The position numbers and the translations under genes were made by a program. Shown here one piece after another: positions 26,053 through 37,375 of a stretch of DNA of 64,000 bases (positions are counted from its first letter, which is position 1; each line of letters opens with the position of its first letter). The stretch comes from Streptomyces tardus (GTDB taxonomy: Bacteria > Actinomycetota > Actinomycetes > Streptomycetales > Streptomycetaceae), in contig NZ_JAELVF020000001.1 in the NCBI RefSeq assembly GCF_018101125.2, positions 727,189 through 791,188 on the forward strand, in the 5' to 3' direction. The notes under the pieces were generated by a model. The model made no database searches and was not told the origin of the DNA. It was given only the letters and a program-made list of their open reading frames with translations.

Positions 26053-26859
26053 TCACCTGCCGGGCCAGTCCGGCTTCCGCTTCTCGTTGAACGCCGCGAC
26101 GCCCTCCGCCCGGTCGCCGGAGAAGGCCACCGAGCGCCAAGCGGCGTCCTCGACCTCCAGACCGGCTCGCAGCTCCATCCCCCAGCCGAGTCGGAGGGCG
26201 CGCTTGGCTGCACGCAGTCCGACCGGCGAGTTCGAGGCGATCCGCCGTCCGAGCGCGAGGGCGGCCGACCGGTCCTCCCCTTCTTCGACCAACTCGTCGA
26301 CCAGGCCGAGTCGTTGCGCCTCCCCGGCCTCCACCCGGCGGGCGGAGAAGACGAGTTCGGCGGCGCGGGCGGCTCCGACGCGGCGCGGCAGCAGCTGCGT
26401 ACCGCCGCCGCCCGGGATGACGCCGACCGAGACCTCGGGGAGGCCGACCACCGCGGTGGCGTCGGCGACGATCACATCGCAGGACAGCGCCAGCTCGAAC
26501 CCGCCGCCGAGCGCGTATCCGTGCACCGCGGCGACGGTGGGCACCGGCAGCTCCAGCACGCCGGTGTACGCGGCGCGCGCCACCGGGCGCTGCTGCACCA
26601 ACTCGGCGTCGCTGAAGGAGTTGCGCTCCTTGAGGTCGGCGCCCACGCAGAAGGCGCGCTCACTGCTGGAGGTCACCACGACGGCCCGTACGTTCTCGTC
26701 CGCGCCCAGTTCGGCGCAGGCGTCGGCGATCGAGCGGGCCATCCCGGTGGACACGGCGTTCATCGCGCGGGGGCGGTCGAGCACCAGCTCCGCCACATGT
26801 GTGCGCTCGCCCTGCTCCTCGTCGTACCTGACCTCGACGTACTCACCAAAGCGCGTCAT
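26053..26859 (-). CDS. Enoyl-CoA hydratase/isomerase (crotonase family)
   Basis: 268 residues. Crotonase fold with the CoA-binding CVGADLKERNSF, the oxyanion-hole AVHGYALGGGFELALSCD and catalytic-region GLPEVSVGVIPGGGGTQLLP; both glutamates expected in hydratases are present (GFELAL and LPEV). The C-terminus AFNEKRKPDWPGR is typical. It probably hydrates enoyl-CoA in fatty-acid or amino-acid breakdown. Two direct repeats just upstream of the start suggest control by a dedicated repressor. Confidence 0.92.
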   Translation of the reverse strand: MTRFGEYVEVRYDEEQGERTHVAELVLDRPRAMNAVSTGMARSIADACAELGADENVRAVVVTSSSERAFCVGADLKERNSFSDAELVQQRPVARAAYTGVLELPVPTVAAVHGYALGGGFELALSCDVIVADATAVVGLPEVSVGVIPGGGGTQLLPRRVGAARAAELVFSARRVEAGEAQRLGLVDELVEEGEDRSAALALGRRIASNSPVGLRAAKRALRLGWGMELRAGLEVEDAAWRSVAFSGDRAEGVAAFNEKRKPDWPGR

Positions 26860-26876
26860 CGTACCCTCCCAGTTAA

Positions 26877-26909
26877 CGGTCGCTCACACCCTAGCGTTCG
26901 GTCGCTCAC
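26877..26909. promoter_or_regulatory. Operator-like direct repeat upstream of the enoyl-CoA hydratase gene
   Basis: CGGTCGCTCAC occurs at 26877-26887 and again at 26899-26909, 22 bp apart, which places both copies on the same DNA face. The first copy begins 18 bp from the ATG. The second overlaps an inverted element AGCG-TTCGGT-CGCT (26893-26906). This is the kind of site bound by TetR-type regulators of acyl-CoA genes; the regulator is not in the window. Confidence 0.5.
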
Positions 26910-27090
26910 GGGGGTACGGAGCACGCCTCCGGCTCCGCCGTACCGCGCCGACGTCGAGCCGGCCCGGCGAACTCACCGCACCCGTACGGAAGTTGGCCCG
27001 CCCCCGAAGCGGAGGCCGGCTCAGGGGCCGGGGCAGCACAGACGGCAGCGGGCGGCGAGGCAGCCGGAACCCGGCAACGCGGCGGCAGGG

Positions 27091-28425
27091 CTACGGGCGG
27101 CGGGAGAGCAGCCAGGGTTCGACGACACCCAGACCGCGCACGGGGCGCTGGTAGAGCGGGCGCATCGCGAAGCGGTACGCCTTGGACTCCTCCTCGCCGA
27201 CCCACTGCGACTCGACCTCCGACTCCGGCGCCTCACCGGTCTCGGTGAGCTTCTCCCGCACCACACCGTCGACCAGAACGGTGTCCTTGGGCGCCATGGA
27301 GGTCAGCCGGCTGGCGAGGTTGACGGTCGTACCGAAGACGTCGCCCATCCGCGTGGTGACGGTGCCGAAGGCGAGGCCGACCCGCAGCTCGGGCATGGTC
27401 TCGTCGCCCGCCAGGGTCTCGATCATCCGCAGGCCGATCTCCGCGGCGGTGCCGGCGTCGTCGGCCACGTAGAGGACCTCGTCGCCCAGGGTCTTGATGA
27501 GCCGGCCGCCGTTGGCCGCGACCAGATCGGCCGCCGTGGTCTCGAACGCCTCGACCAGCTCGCCCAGTTCCTCCTCCTCCAGACGGCGGGTGAGCCGGGT
27601 GAAGCCGACCAGGTCCGCGAAGCCCACGGCCAGCCTCCGGTCGACCATCTCCTCGTCGTCCGCGGCCTGGACCACGCGCCCGGTGGCCGCGGCGAGCTGG
27701 CGGCGCCAGACGTAGACGAGGAACTCCTCCAGCTCCGGCAGGAGCAACTCGACCAGCGGGTAGGTGACTTCCATCCGGCTCATGCCCGGTTCCGGCTGGA
27801 CGGTGAGTCCGGCGAGGAAGGAGTCGACCTGCCACTCGGCGAGCCGTGCGGTGGTCTGGCCGGTGGAGCGTGCGACCTGGATGGCCATCGCCTCGTTCAG
27901 CAGGCCCGCCTCGACGAGGCCGGCGAGGCGGCGCAGGGCGAGGACGTCGGCTTCGGTGAGCGCGCGGGCCTGGCCGATGTCGGGGAAGCCCATCGCCCGC
28001 CAGAAGCGGGACGCCAGCTCCATCGGCACACCGGCCGCTCTGGCGGCCTGGAAGGCGGTGTACTTGCGCCCGGCGTCGAGGATGAGCTCCTCGATCTTCA
28101 GCGCGTTGGGGTTGTCACCGGGCATCAGCTCCCGGTCCGGCGCTTCGACGGACGCGGCCGGGCCCAGCCCGGAGACAGTGGAATCCGCGGGCTCGAAGAC
28201 ACGGTCCGGGGCGGCTTCGCCGGAGGAAGCCCCGCGCGGCTCTGCCTGCGGGTCGTGGCGACGGTCGGTGCGGGAGTCGGGAGCGTCGTCCGGGGTCGGG
28301 CCGGTGGCGCCGGGTGCCGACGCCCGTCGAGCGTCGGAGGCGCCGCCTCCCGATTCGCCCCCTCGTCCGCCACCCGCTTCCGGGTCCGCGACGTGCGGGG
28401 AGTCCTCCGGTTCGTTCGCGGTCAC
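27091..28425 (-). CDS. cya: Class III adenylate cyclase
   Basis: 444 residues from GTG 28425. The N-terminal 95 residues are disordered Gly/Pro/Asp-rich. Then comes a conserved helical regulatory region (ALKIEELILDAGRKYTAFQA through about 250) and a class III catalytic domain (about 265-420). FADLVGFTRL supplies the first metal aspartate, KTLGDEVLYVAD the second metal and substrate site, and VNLASRLTSMA the transition-state Asn/Arg. It makes cAMP, which Streptomyces needs for germination and normal development. No membrane segments, so soluble. I recall it as SCO4928 in S. coelicolor. Confidence 0.93.
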   Translation of the reverse strand: MTANEPEDSPHVADPEAGGGRGGESGGGASDARRASAPGATGPTPDDAPDSRTDRRHDPQAEPRGASSGEAAPDRVFEPADSTVSGLGPAASVEAPDRELMPGDNPNALKIEELILDAGRKYTAFQAARAAGVPMELASRFWRAMGFPDIGQARALTEADVLALRRLAGLVEAGLLNEAMAIQVARSTGQTTARLAEWQVDSFLAGLTVQPEPGMSRMEVTYPLVELLLPELEEFLVYVWRRQLAAATGRVVQAADDEEMVDRRLAVGFADLVGFTRLTRRLEEEELGELVEAFETTAADLVAANGGRLIKTLGDEVLYVADDAGTAAEIGLRMIETLAGDETMPELRVGLAFGTVTTRMGDVFGTTVNLASRLTSMAPKDTVLVDGVVREKLTETGEAPESEVESQWVGEEESKAYRFAMRPLYQRPVRGLGVVEPWLLSRRP

Positions 28426-28605
28426 TGCCCGCCCCTTACCAGGTCCGTGCGCACTGCCCTTCCGTTCTCACTCCCACCGCGCCCGTCGCGCCGCGTACGG
28501 CCCCACGATACGGCAGCTGCACCAAACCTCACCTGGCACGGTGCTGGACGCGTCGGCCGTCCCCCGGGCCCGGCCGCACGGCTGCGGTCCGCGGAACGGC
28601 GCCGG

Positions 28606-29562
28606 TCAGCCGCCCGGACGCAGATGGACGATGTCACCCGCGTCGAGCGATTCCAGCACCCCGTCGCCGAGGTTGAGCACCAGCCGGCCGTCACCGTCGA
28701 TGGCCACCGCCTCGCCGACCAGCTGACTGCCGCCCGGCAGCTCCGCGCGGACCTGGCGGCCGAGGGTGGCGCAGCCCGCGGAGTACGTCTCCAGCAGGCC
28801 GCAGGCCGCGGCGTCGCCCTCGGCGTCCCGCCATTTGCCGTACCACTCCTCGACCGACCGCAGTACCGCGCGCAGCAGCGGGTCGCGGTCGGTGTTCACC
28901 GCGCCCGCGAGCCGGAGCGAACCGGCCTGCGGAACGGGGAGTTCGTCCGCGCGCAGGGTGACGTTGAGCCCGATGCCGAGGACTACGGCGCCGCTGTGCC
29001 GGTCGCCGATGCGCTCGGCGAGGATGCCGCCGATCTTGCGTTCCTCGCCGTCGACCGCGGCCAGCAGATCATTCGGCCACTTCAGCGCGGTGTCCACGCC
29101 TGCGGTGCGGGCGAGCGCCGTGGCGGTGGCGACACCTGCCAGCAGCGGCATCCAGCCGAGCCGGTGCGGCTCGATGTCGGCGCCCGGCCGCAGGACGACC
29201 GAGACGAAGATCCCGCTGCGGGCGGGCGCGTTCCAGCCCCGGTCCAGCCGGCCGCGTCCGGCGACCTGGCGCTCGGCGACGAGAACGGTGCCCTCCTCGA
29301 CCTGCTCGTGCGCGAGGCGGCGTACGAGGTCGGAGTTGGTGGAGCCGGTCTCCTCGACGATCTCCAGATCGGTCCACAGCCCTCCCGCCCGCGGGTCCGC
29401 ACCGCTCGCGTCCGGGCGGGTGCCGCCGGAGAGCAGCGCGCGGCGCAGGGCCACGGCGTTCAGCGGAGGGCGGTCGAGATCCGTCCAGGGGCCCGGCGCA
29501 GTAGCTTCGGTCGGCTTGGCGGGCCCGGGACGAGGCCCATTCCCCGACGAGTTCGGCTTCAT
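28606..29562 (-). CDS. birA: Biotin--[acetyl-CoA-carboxylase] ligase
   Basis: Attaches biotin to the carrier lysine of acyl-CoA carboxylase alpha chains, such as the accA product in this window. 318 residues. Motifs: [10 protein letters not shown], the biotinyl-AMP loop [26 protein letters not shown] and LGIGLNVTL, then the C-terminal SH3-like domain. There is no N-terminal DNA-binding domain, so it is the monofunctional type that does not repress transcription. It is divergent from pccB, which makes functional sense. Confidence 0.95.
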   Translation of the reverse strand: MKPNSSGNGPRPGPAKPTEATAPGPWTDLDRPPLNAVALRRALLSGGTRPDASGADPRAGGLWTDLEIVEETGSTNSDLVRRLAHEQVEEGTVLVAERQVAGRGRLDRGWNAPARSGIFVSVVLRPGADIEPHRLGWMPLLAGVATATALARTAGVDTALKWPNDLLAAVDGEERKIGGILAERIGDRHSGAVVLGIGLNVTLRADELPVPQAGSLRLAGAVNTDRDPLLRAVLRSVEEWYGKWRDAEGDAAACGLLETYSAGCATLGRQVRAELPGGSQLVGEAVAIDGDGRLVLNLGDGVLESLDAGDIVHLRPGG

Positions 29563-29672
29563 GCCTCAAGCCTAGGGTCCGCGGATGTGGCCAACGCCGC
29601 ATCAGCGAGACCTGCACACCGCCGTTACTGTTACGGGCCGGTAGTTCTCAAGGACGAGTAGGAGCCGCTCTC

Positions 29673-31268
29673 GTGCCCGAGCAGGAAAAAACGCCCGACA
29701 TCCACACGACAGCCGGCAAGATCGCCGATTTCCGGCGCCGTTCGGAGGAGGCTGTCCACGCGGGCTCGCAGCGCGCGGTGGAGAAGCAGCACGCGAAGGG
29801 CAAGCTGACCGCCCGCGAGCGGGCGGAACTTCTGCTGGACGAGGGCTCGTTCACCGAGCTGGACGAGTTCGCCCGGCACCGCTCGACCAACTTCGGGCTG
29901 GAGCAGAACCGCCCGTACGGAGACGGAGTCGTCACCGGCTACGGCACGGTGGACGGCCGCCCGGTGGCGGTCTACTCGCAGGACTTCACCATTTTCGGCG
30001 GTTCGCTCGGCGAGGTCTACGGCGAGAAGATCGTCAAGGTCATGGACTTCGCGCTGCGCACCGGCTGTCCGATCATCGGCATCAACGACGGCGGCGGCGC
30101 CCGCATCCAGGAGGGCGTCGCGGCGCTCGGCCTCTTCGCGGAGATCTTCCGGCGAAACGTTCACGCCTCGGGCGTCGTCCCGCAGATCTCGCTGATCGTC
30201 GGTCCCTGCGCGGGCGGCGCGGTCTACTCGCCCGCGATCACCGACTTCACGGTGATGGTCGACCAGACCTCGCACATGTTCATCACCGGCCCGGACGTCA
30301 TCAAGACGGTCACCGGTGAGGACGTCGGCTTCGAGGAGCTCGGGGGCGCACGCACCCACAACACCACCTCGGGCGTGGCGCACCACATGGCGGGCGACGA
30401 GAAGGACGCGATCGAGTACGTCAAGACCCTGCTGTCCTACCTGCCGTCCAACAACCTCTCCGAGCCGCCCGCCTTTCCCGAGGAGGCGGACCTGGAGACC
30501 TCCGAGCGCGATCTGGAGCTGGACGTCCTCATCCCGGACTCCGCGAACCAGCCGTACGACATGCACTCCGTCATCGAACACGTCCTGGACGACGGGGAGT
30601 TCCTGGAGACGCAGGCTCTCTTCGCACCCAACATCGTCACCGGCTTCGGCCGGGTCGAGGGCCGGCCGGTGGGCGTCGTCGCCAACCAGCCGATGCAGTT
30701 CGCCGGCTGCCTGGACATCGACGCCAGCGAGAAGGCGGCGCGGTTCGTACGGACCTGCGACGCCTTCAACGTGCCGGTCCTGACCTTCGTGGACGTGCCC
30801 GGCTTCCTGCCCGGCACGGAGCAGGAGTTCCAGGGCATCATCCGGCGCGGCGCCAAGCTGATCTTCGCCTACGCCGAGGCGACCGTGCCGCTGATCACCG
30901 TCATCACCCGCAAGGCATTCGGCGGCGCGTACGACGTGATGGGCTCCAAGCACCTCGGCGCGGACCTCAACTTCGCCTGGCCGACGGCCCAGATCGCGGT
31001 GATGGGCGCCCAGGGCGCGGTCAACATCCTGCACCGCCGCCGACTGGCCGCCGTCGAGGACGAGACCGAGCGCGAGGCGCTGCGGGCGCAGCTCACCCAG
31101 GAGTACGAGGAGTACCTCCTCAACCCGTACGTCGCTGCCGAGCGCGGCTACGTCGACGCCGTGGTGATGCCCTCCGAGACCAGACGGCACATCACTCGCG
31201 GGCTGCGCTCGCTGAGCAACAAGCGGGAGCAGCTGCCGCCGAAGAAGCACGGCAACATCCCGCTGTAG
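29673..31268 (+). CDS. pccB: Acyl-CoA (propionyl-CoA) carboxylase beta subunit
   Basis: Carboxyltransferase subunit making methylmalonyl-CoA (or malonyl-CoA), a polyketide and odd-chain precursor. 531 residues from GTG 29673, with GGAG upstream. Two crotonase-like halves are visible: the first oxyanion region [14 protein letters not shown] and [15 protein letters not shown], and the second [13 protein letters not shown] and [19 protein letters not shown]. The C-terminus KHGNIPL is typical. The residues around 420 decide acyl chain preference, but I did not assign specificity from sequence. Followed by pccE. Confidence 0.96.
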   Translation: MPEQEKTPDIHTTAGKIADFRRRSEEAVHAGSQRAVEKQHAKGKLTARERAELLLDEGSFTELDEFARHRSTNFGLEQNRPYGDGVVTGYGTVDGRPVAVYSQDFTIFGGSLGEVYGEKIVKVMDFALRTGCPIIGINDGGGARIQEGVAALGLFAEIFRRNVHASGVVPQISLIVGPCAGGAVYSPAITDFTVMVDQTSHMFITGPDVIKTVTGEDVGFEELGGARTHNTTSGVAHHMAGDEKDAIEYVKTLLSYLPSNNLSEPPAFPEEADLETSERDLELDVLIPDSANQPYDMHSVIEHVLDDGEFLETQALFAPNIVTGFGRVEGRPVGVVANQPMQFAGCLDIDASEKAARFVRTCDAFNVPVLTFVDVPGFLPGTEQEFQGIIRRGAKLIFAYAEATVPLITVITRKAFGGAYDVMGSKHLGADLNFAWPTAQIAVMGAQGAVNILHRRRLAAVEDETEREALRAQLTQEYEEYLLNPYVAAERGYVDAVVMPSETRRHITRGLRSLSNKREQLPPKKHGNIPL

Positions 31269-31303
31269 CGGGCACGGCCGGGCAGTTGCCGCGACCCGGC
31301 ACG

Positions 31304-31335
31304 CGCCGGCGGGCGGAGCCCGGCTCCCGCCGGCG
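31304..31335 (+). terminator. Hairpin between pccB and pccE
   Basis: CGCCGGCGGG (31304-31313) pairs with 31326-31335 across 12 nt. It lies in the 257-bp pccB-pccE spacer, so it may be an attenuating rather than a full terminator. Two copies of GCGCGGCGGGGCGCG follow at about 31344-31378. Confidence 0.45.
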
Positions 31336-31525
31336 GGAGCGGCGCGGCGGGGCGCGTAGGAGCGCGGCGGGGCGCGGGCGTACCCGGGCGTCCGCCGGGT
31401 AGGTGTCGGACACCCGGGAGCGGAGCCGCCCCCGGGAAGCGGTACCGCAGCTCGCAGGCGGTACCGCGCGGCCAGGACCGGCACCGCAGGACCGAGGACG
31501 ACGAGCCGAACGCAGGGAGACCGCG

Positions 31526-31729
31526 ATGATCAAGGTCGTACGGGGCAACCCGACACCCGAGGAGCTGGCCGCCGCGCTGGCAGTGGTCCAGGCGCGCGCC
31601 GCAGCCGCGGCGGCGGTCGAGGAGCGGTCGGACGATCCCTCCGAGTGGTCCGATCCGGCGCGGATCGTCCCGCGGCGCGTACCCGAGCCCGGGCCGCGCG
31701 CCTGGCGCACGACGTACTGGCCCGCCTGA
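31526..31729 (+). CDS. pccE: Acyl-CoA carboxylase epsilon subunit
   Basis: 67 residues from ATG 31526, with AGGGAGA upstream. The N-terminal IKVVRGNPTPEELAALAVV-like helix (here VVRGNPTPEELAAALAVVQA) and the C-terminal RAWRTTYWPA, where the last Trp is conserved, are diagnostic of the small epsilon subunit that binds and stimulates the actinobacterial carboxylase beta ring. It lies downstream of pccB as in other Streptomyces. Confidence 0.93.
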   Translation: MIKVVRGNPTPEELAAALAVVQARAAAAAAVEERSDDPSEWSDPARIVPRRVPEPGPRAWRTTYWPA

Positions 31730-31740
31730 GCCGCGGGGCG

Positions 31741-31772
31741 ACCGGGCCGTTGCGCGGACGTCACGGCCCGGT
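31741..31772 (+). terminator. pccE terminator
   Basis: ACCGGGCCGT (31741-31750) pairs perfectly with ACGGCCCGGT (31763-31772), 12-nt loop, starting 11 nt after the pccE stop codon. Confidence 0.65.
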
Positions 31773-31872
31773 TCGCGGTTCGCGGCAGCGGATTTCGCTG
31801 CGTGCACCGGACAACCACGCCGTCCGTCCCGTTACGGGCGGTTGAGCCGCCCCGACCGGGTGCGATCCGGGC

Positions 31873-31902
31873 CCGCGCCTGAGTACGCGTACTCAGGCGC
31901 GG
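31873..31902. promoter_or_regulatory. 30-bp perfect palindrome upstream of a 45-codon gene
   Basis: The sequence from 31873 to 31902 is its own reverse complement with no central loop (centre GAGTACGCGTACTC). It ends 9 bp before the ribosome site of the small gene at 31925. It could be an operator for that gene or a very strong hairpin backing up the pccE terminator. Confidence 0.6.
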
Positions 31903-31924
31903 CGGCGTTCCGAGGGGCACGCTG

Positions 31925-32062
31925 GTGCACATGCTCTGGTCCGACCCCCCACCCGAGGGCCCCTCGAAGCGGCTGCTCGCCGTACAGCAGCGTCTCCACC
32001 GGGCGGCCTGGCTGCTCGCTGCGGTGATCTTCACCGTGATGCTGGTACTCGGCGTCCGCTGA
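31925..32062 (+). CDS. 45-residue single-pass membrane peptide
   Basis: A short gene between pccE and maf. GTG 31925 has GAGGGG with a 7-nt spacer; ATG 31931 is two codons later. The product begins [18 protein letters not shown], carries the amphipathic [11 protein letters not shown], and ends in one transmembrane helix [16 protein letters not shown]. Third positions are strongly G/C, supporting real coding. I recall a small hypothetical gene at this place in other Streptomyces. Function unknown. Confidence 0.65.
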   Translation: MHMLWSDPPPEGPSKRLLAVQQRLHRAAWLLAAVIFTVMLVLGVR

Positions 32063-32189
32063 CTCCGGCGCTCCCGATCGGCACCTCCGCAGGGGAGAAG
32101 GCGCGCGCCGCCGGGTGCCCGGTTCCCGCGCGCCGGCGCCGTGCCGGGCAGTGGGCCGGGTGCGGCCGGCCGGTTCTACGATGGGCGGC

Positions 32190-32798
32190 ATGAGCGCTGC
32201 CGCCCGACGTCTCGTCCTGGCCTCCAAGTCCCCTGCCCGCCTCGGCCTGTTGCGGCAGGCCGGCTTCACCCCCGAGGTCATCGTCAGCGGGGTCGACGAG
32301 GACGCGCTGGACGCCCCCACCCCCGGCGAGCTCGCGCTGGTGCTCGCCGAGGCGAAGGCCGAGGCGGTGGCCGCACGCGAGGCCGCGGCCGGGGCGCTGG
32401 TCGTCGGCTGCGACTCGGTGCTGGAGCTGGACGGTCGCGCGCTGGGCAAGCCGGACGACGCCGAGGACGCCATCGCGCGCTGGAAGTCCATGCGCGGTCG
32501 CAGCGGAGTCCTCCGGACCGGTCACTGCGTGATCGACACCGCGGACGGCCGCCGAGCCGCGGCCACGGCGTCCACAACGGTGCGGTTCGGCGAACCGAGC
32601 GACGCGGAGATCGCGGCTTACGTGGCGACGGGCGAACCGCTGCACGTGGCCGGGGCCTTCACCCTGGACGGCCGCTCCGCCCCCTTCGTGGACGGGATCG
32701 ACGGCGACCACGGCAACGTCATCGGGCTCTCGCTGCCACTGCTGCGGCGACTCCTGGCCGAGCTGGACATCTCGGTCACCGACCTCTGGACGTCCTGA
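32190..32798 (+). CDS. maf: Maf-like nucleotide pyrophosphatase
   Basis: House-cleaning enzyme hydrolysing non-canonical or modified nucleoside triphosphates to monophosphates; in some bacteria linked to septum inhibition. 202 residues from ATG 32190. The N-terminal signature [18 protein letters not shown], the metal/catalytic [18 protein letters not shown] and the loop [11 protein letters not shown] are intact, and the C-terminal [18 protein letters not shown] completes the fold. ATG 32181 is a close alternative start. Confidence 0.93.
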   Translation: MSAAARRLVLASKSPARLGLLRQAGFTPEVIVSGVDEDALDAPTPGELALVLAEAKAEAVAAREAAAGALVVGCDSVLELDGRALGKPDDAEDAIARWKSMRGRSGVLRTGHCVIDTADGRRAAATASTTVRFGEPSDAEIAAYVATGEPLHVAGAFTLDGRSAPFVDGIDGDHGNVIGLSLPLLRRLLAELDISVTDLWTS

Positions 32799-32988
32799 CC
32801 CGCGCGGCTCCGCACCTCGTACCGCCCGGTCGGCGCCGTACGCGCCCCGCCGCGCTCCCGCTTCCCGCGCGACTCCGACCGGGAGGCGGAAGTCCCGGGC
32901 CACGGGCGGGAGTTCCGCCCAGCGGCTCGACGGCCCAGCGGCCCAGCGGCCCGACGGCCCGACGACCCGACGGCCATCGCTCAACGGC

Positions 32989-33528
32989 TCACGCGACCGG
33001 GCTCGGACCCGCCGGGCTCGACGACACACCGGGAACGGGTGTGTCCGAGGCGGACGCCTTCGAACCGGGCGAACCCGAGCCGTGCGCGTCCGGGACGGGC
33101 GGCGACCCCGGGGCGGACGCGTCGGCTCGGGGCTCGGGCGGGGTGTGCTCCAGCAGCGTCCAGACCAGCAGACCGAGCACCGCCGCCGGCACGAGGAACG
33201 CCCCCCAGCCGACCAGCGCGACGGCGAGGACAGCGAGCACACCGTGAGTGACCGCGCAGGCGATCAGGGCGATCCGCACGGCCCGGCCGAGCGGGCGGTC
33301 CCCCAGCCCGGCACGCAGCACCAGCAGCGCACAGAGCGCCAGACCGAGGCCGAGCAGCGCCCCCGCGCCACGGGCAGCGAGCGCGATCGTTCCCGGCCCG
33401 ATCCCGTCCAGAAACATCTCCTGCCGCTGTACGAAGACGGCCAACACCCAGAACAGGGCGGCGAGTACGGCGCCCTCCACCAGCAGGACGACTGCTGTCA
33501 CGATCGCTGTCGCGCGCCTCTGGCCCAT
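32989..33528 (-). CDS. Four-helix membrane protein with disordered tail
   Basis: 179 residues from ATG 33528. Four hydrophobic segments (ATAIVTAVVLLVEGAVLAAL; GAGALLGLGLALCALLVL; VRIALIACAVTHGVLAVLAV; GAFLVPAAVLGLLVWTLL) are followed by a 50-residue Pro/Ser/Ala-rich tail. No family motif. It lies between maf and accA on the opposite strand, as in other Streptomyces by memory. Function unknown. Confidence 0.8.
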   Translation of the reverse strand: MGQRRATAIVTAVVLLVEGAVLAALFWVLAVFVQRQEMFLDGIGPGTIALAARGAGALLGLGLALCALLVLRAGLGDRPLGRAVRIALIACAVTHGVLAVLAVALVGWGAFLVPAAVLGLLVWTLLEHTPPEPRADASAPGSPPVPDAHGSGSPGSKASASDTPVPGVSSSPAGPSPVA

Positions 33529-34148
33529 CCGGCACCTGCCCAACTTCCGTGCTGTTACCGCGAGTACGCCCACTGCGACCGGCACGCTACTAGCGGGTAG
33601 TGCGGGCGGCAAGACTCGCGGCCCACAACGACCGACCCGGCCGGCACACCACCCGACTCGATCGCGGCGGACACCCGCCGGAACCCGATCGCGCGACGAC
33701 AGGCGGCCCGCAGCGCCGGCCCGCGTCCGCCGGCCAGGACCGGCACCCCGATGCCCTCCCGGGCACACCCCGCTCGCACCCGAACCCGAAACACCCACAC
33801 CCGAACCCGGACGCCTGTGCACAGCCGCACCCGAACCCTGCCCGAACCGGCGTTCACGCCCTCCTGCGAGCCCGCACCCGAATCGCGCGACCGCAAAGAA
33901 CCGGCGTCCTCTTCGTGGGAATTCCACAAAAAGCACCGCTCTTCGCCAACGCCAATCTGCCGGAAGTCCCACCCGGCCTCGACACCGGGCAGCGAACGCG
34001 AAAGGGCGGCGTACCTTGGTACACAGGGGATTTGAGTCCCGCTCTGGCCCGTTGCCACTGCTCGTGTGGGCAAGCTCACGCCCTGGGGTGGCTCTGCGCG
34101 CGGTGTTGCCAGTACCTAAACTCAGCTTGTTTCACGGAGGGAGCCATC
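33529..34148. other. 620-bp intergenic region with CACCCGAACCC repeats and the accA promoter
   Basis: No convincing gene. At about 33776-33850 the sequence CACCCGAACCC recurs three to four times with small changes. The 3' 130 bp are AT-richer. They include TTGCCAGTACCTAAACT (34108-34124) and an excellent GGAGGGAG site before GTG 34149, so an accA promoter probably lies here. Near 33587-33602 an imperfect inverted element GCTACTAGCGGGTAGTGC may serve the opposite membrane gene. Confidence 0.45.
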
Positions 34149-35927
<1,779 letters not shown>

Positions 35928-36306
35928 CCCCCCGTACGCCGCCCGCCGTACGGGAGTTGCCGGAGCTCGCCCGTACGGCGGTCAGGCCTCGGACAACCGC
36001 CGTACGGCGATCTGCGCAGCACAGGCGCACCGGGCGTCCCGCACAGGGCAAGCGACCTGCGGCGGGGCGCCTGCGCCGTTGCGGTCACCCGTCCCGAGTA
36101 CGGCAGTTGCCGGGGTGCGCCCGCGGTCGCACCCCACTCGTACAGCACGCGACCGCCCCAGCTCCGGCCCGCACGGCCGCACAGCACGGCCCACGCCCGG
36201 CGACCCGCACCGCACGGCCGCACCTCCGGGCCCGCGCCGCGCGGTTCACGGCAAACGGCGGCGCAGGCGAATCGCCCGCGCCGCACCTGCTGTTACGTTT
36301 CCGCGG
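35928..36306. other. 379-bp gap with several GTACGG palindromes
   Basis: No gene seen. Apart from the accA terminator, the region holds two copies of GTACGG-N-AGTTGCC (35949-35960 and 36099-36110) and repeated GCCGTACGGC-type short palindromes. The same motif occurs in other spacers of this window. Confidence 0.45.
35944..35980 (+). terminator. accA terminator
   Basis: CGCCGTACGGG (35944-35954) pairs with CCCGTACGGCG (35970-35980), 15-nt loop, 17 nt after the accA stop. Confidence 0.65.
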
Positions 36307-37227
36307 TCAGCGTCTGCGGTGACCCAGGTCCGCGACCTGGGTCACGGCCCCCGCCACCCGGAGCGCCGAAGCGCCGCCTCCTCCGAGGGGGTTGCGACGC
36401 TGCTCCGGCAGCGCCTCCCGGCGCGCACCGCCGCCCTCCGGGGCCGAGGGGCCCGCGATGGCGATCTGTACGCCCTGGTCAGCCAGCGCCTGGAGCTCCG
36501 CGCCGGCACGGTCCTCGCCGCCCTGCGGGTCGTCCGTCACCAGATGGGTGATGAGATCGGTCGGCACGGTCTGGAACATCGTGTCCGTGCCCAGCTTCGA
36601 GTGGTCGGCCAGTACGACCACCTCCGCCGCCGCCTGGACCAGCGCGCGATCGACGCTGGCGGAGAGCATGTTGGAGGTGGACAGACCGCGCTCTGCCGTC
36701 AGACCGCTGCCGGAGAGGAAGGCGCGCGAGACCCGCAGCCCCTGGAGCGACTGCTCGGCGCCGCTGCCCACGAGCGCGTAGTTGGAGCCGCGCAGGGTGC
36801 CCCCGGTCATCACCACCTCGACGCGGTTGGCGTGCGCCAGTGCCTGCGCGACCAGCAGGGAGTTGGTGACCACGGTCAGGCCGGGCACCCGGGCGAGTCT
36901 GCGGGCGAGCTCCTGGGTGGTCGTACCCGCGCCCACCACCACGGCTTCGCCCTCGCGCACGAGACCGGCCGCCACCTCGGCGATCGCGGTCTTCTCCGCG
37001 GTCGCGAGATGCGACTTGTGCGGGAAACCGGACTCCCTGGTGAACCCACCGGGCAGGACCGCACCACCGTGCCGGCGGTCCAGCAGGCCTTCGGCCTCCA
37101 GCGCGCGGACGTCCCGCCGCACGGTGACTTCTGAGGTCTGGACGACTCGGGCAAGCTCACGGAGCGACACGGCCCCGTTCGCCCGCACCATTTCGAGAAT
37201 CAATTGACGACGTTCTGCTGCGAACAC
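36307..37227 (-). CDS. DeoR-family transcriptional regulator
   Basis: 306 residues. An N-terminal DeoR helix-turn-helix (AAERRQLILEMVRANGAVSL, then TSEVTVRRDVRALEAEGLLD and the RHGGAVLPGG wing) is followed by a sugar-isomerase-like ligand domain with VGAGTTTQELARRL, TNSLLVAQAL and VVLADHSKLGT. These sense phosphorylated sugars. The C-terminal 50 residues are an Arg/Gly-rich extension. Its place upstream of the pnp-deoC cluster makes it a candidate for controlling deoxynucleoside genes, but this is inference. Confidence 0.9.
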   Translation of the reverse strand: MFAAERRQLILEMVRANGAVSLRELARVVQTSEVTVRRDVRALEAEGLLDRRHGGAVLPGGFTRESGFPHKSHLATAEKTAIAEVAAGLVREGEAVVVGAGTTTQELARRLARVPGLTVVTNSLLVAQALAHANRVEVVMTGGTLRGSNYALVGSGAEQSLQGLRVSRAFLSGSGLTAERGLSTSNMLSASVDRALVQAAAEVVVLADHSKLGTDTMFQTVPTDLITHLVTDDPQGGEDRAGAELQALADQGVQIAIAGPSAPEGGGARREALPEQRRNPLGGGGASALRVAGAVTQVADLGHRRR

Positions 37228-37375
37228 AGAACAGACCGTAACGCGAACGACCGTCTGCTTTCAGCGGATTGCCGTGATTTACCGAAGTTGTTCGCCTCTG
37301 CTTCGACTGCGTGGTATACGCCCGGTCCGGTGTTGTACAACTACCCCTCGCCGCTGCCCGTTCACCGTCGAAAAA

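Noticed and set aside
25612-29661. Plus-strand frame of about 1350 codons across the hydratase, cyclase and biotin ligase genes
   Set aside because: It spans three well-supported minus-strand genes and gives only low-complexity protein; an effect of high GC.
33776-33850. CRISPR-like repeat run (CACCCGAACCC)
   Set aside because: Repeats are 11 bp, imperfect and nearly contiguous, without spacers or cas genes; simple GC-rich microrepeat.
34010-34060. tRNA-like 3' half (TTTGAGTCCCGCTCTGGCC)
   Set aside because: No matching acceptor stem, D-arm or anticodon arm upstream; the resemblance is limited to a T-loop-like word.
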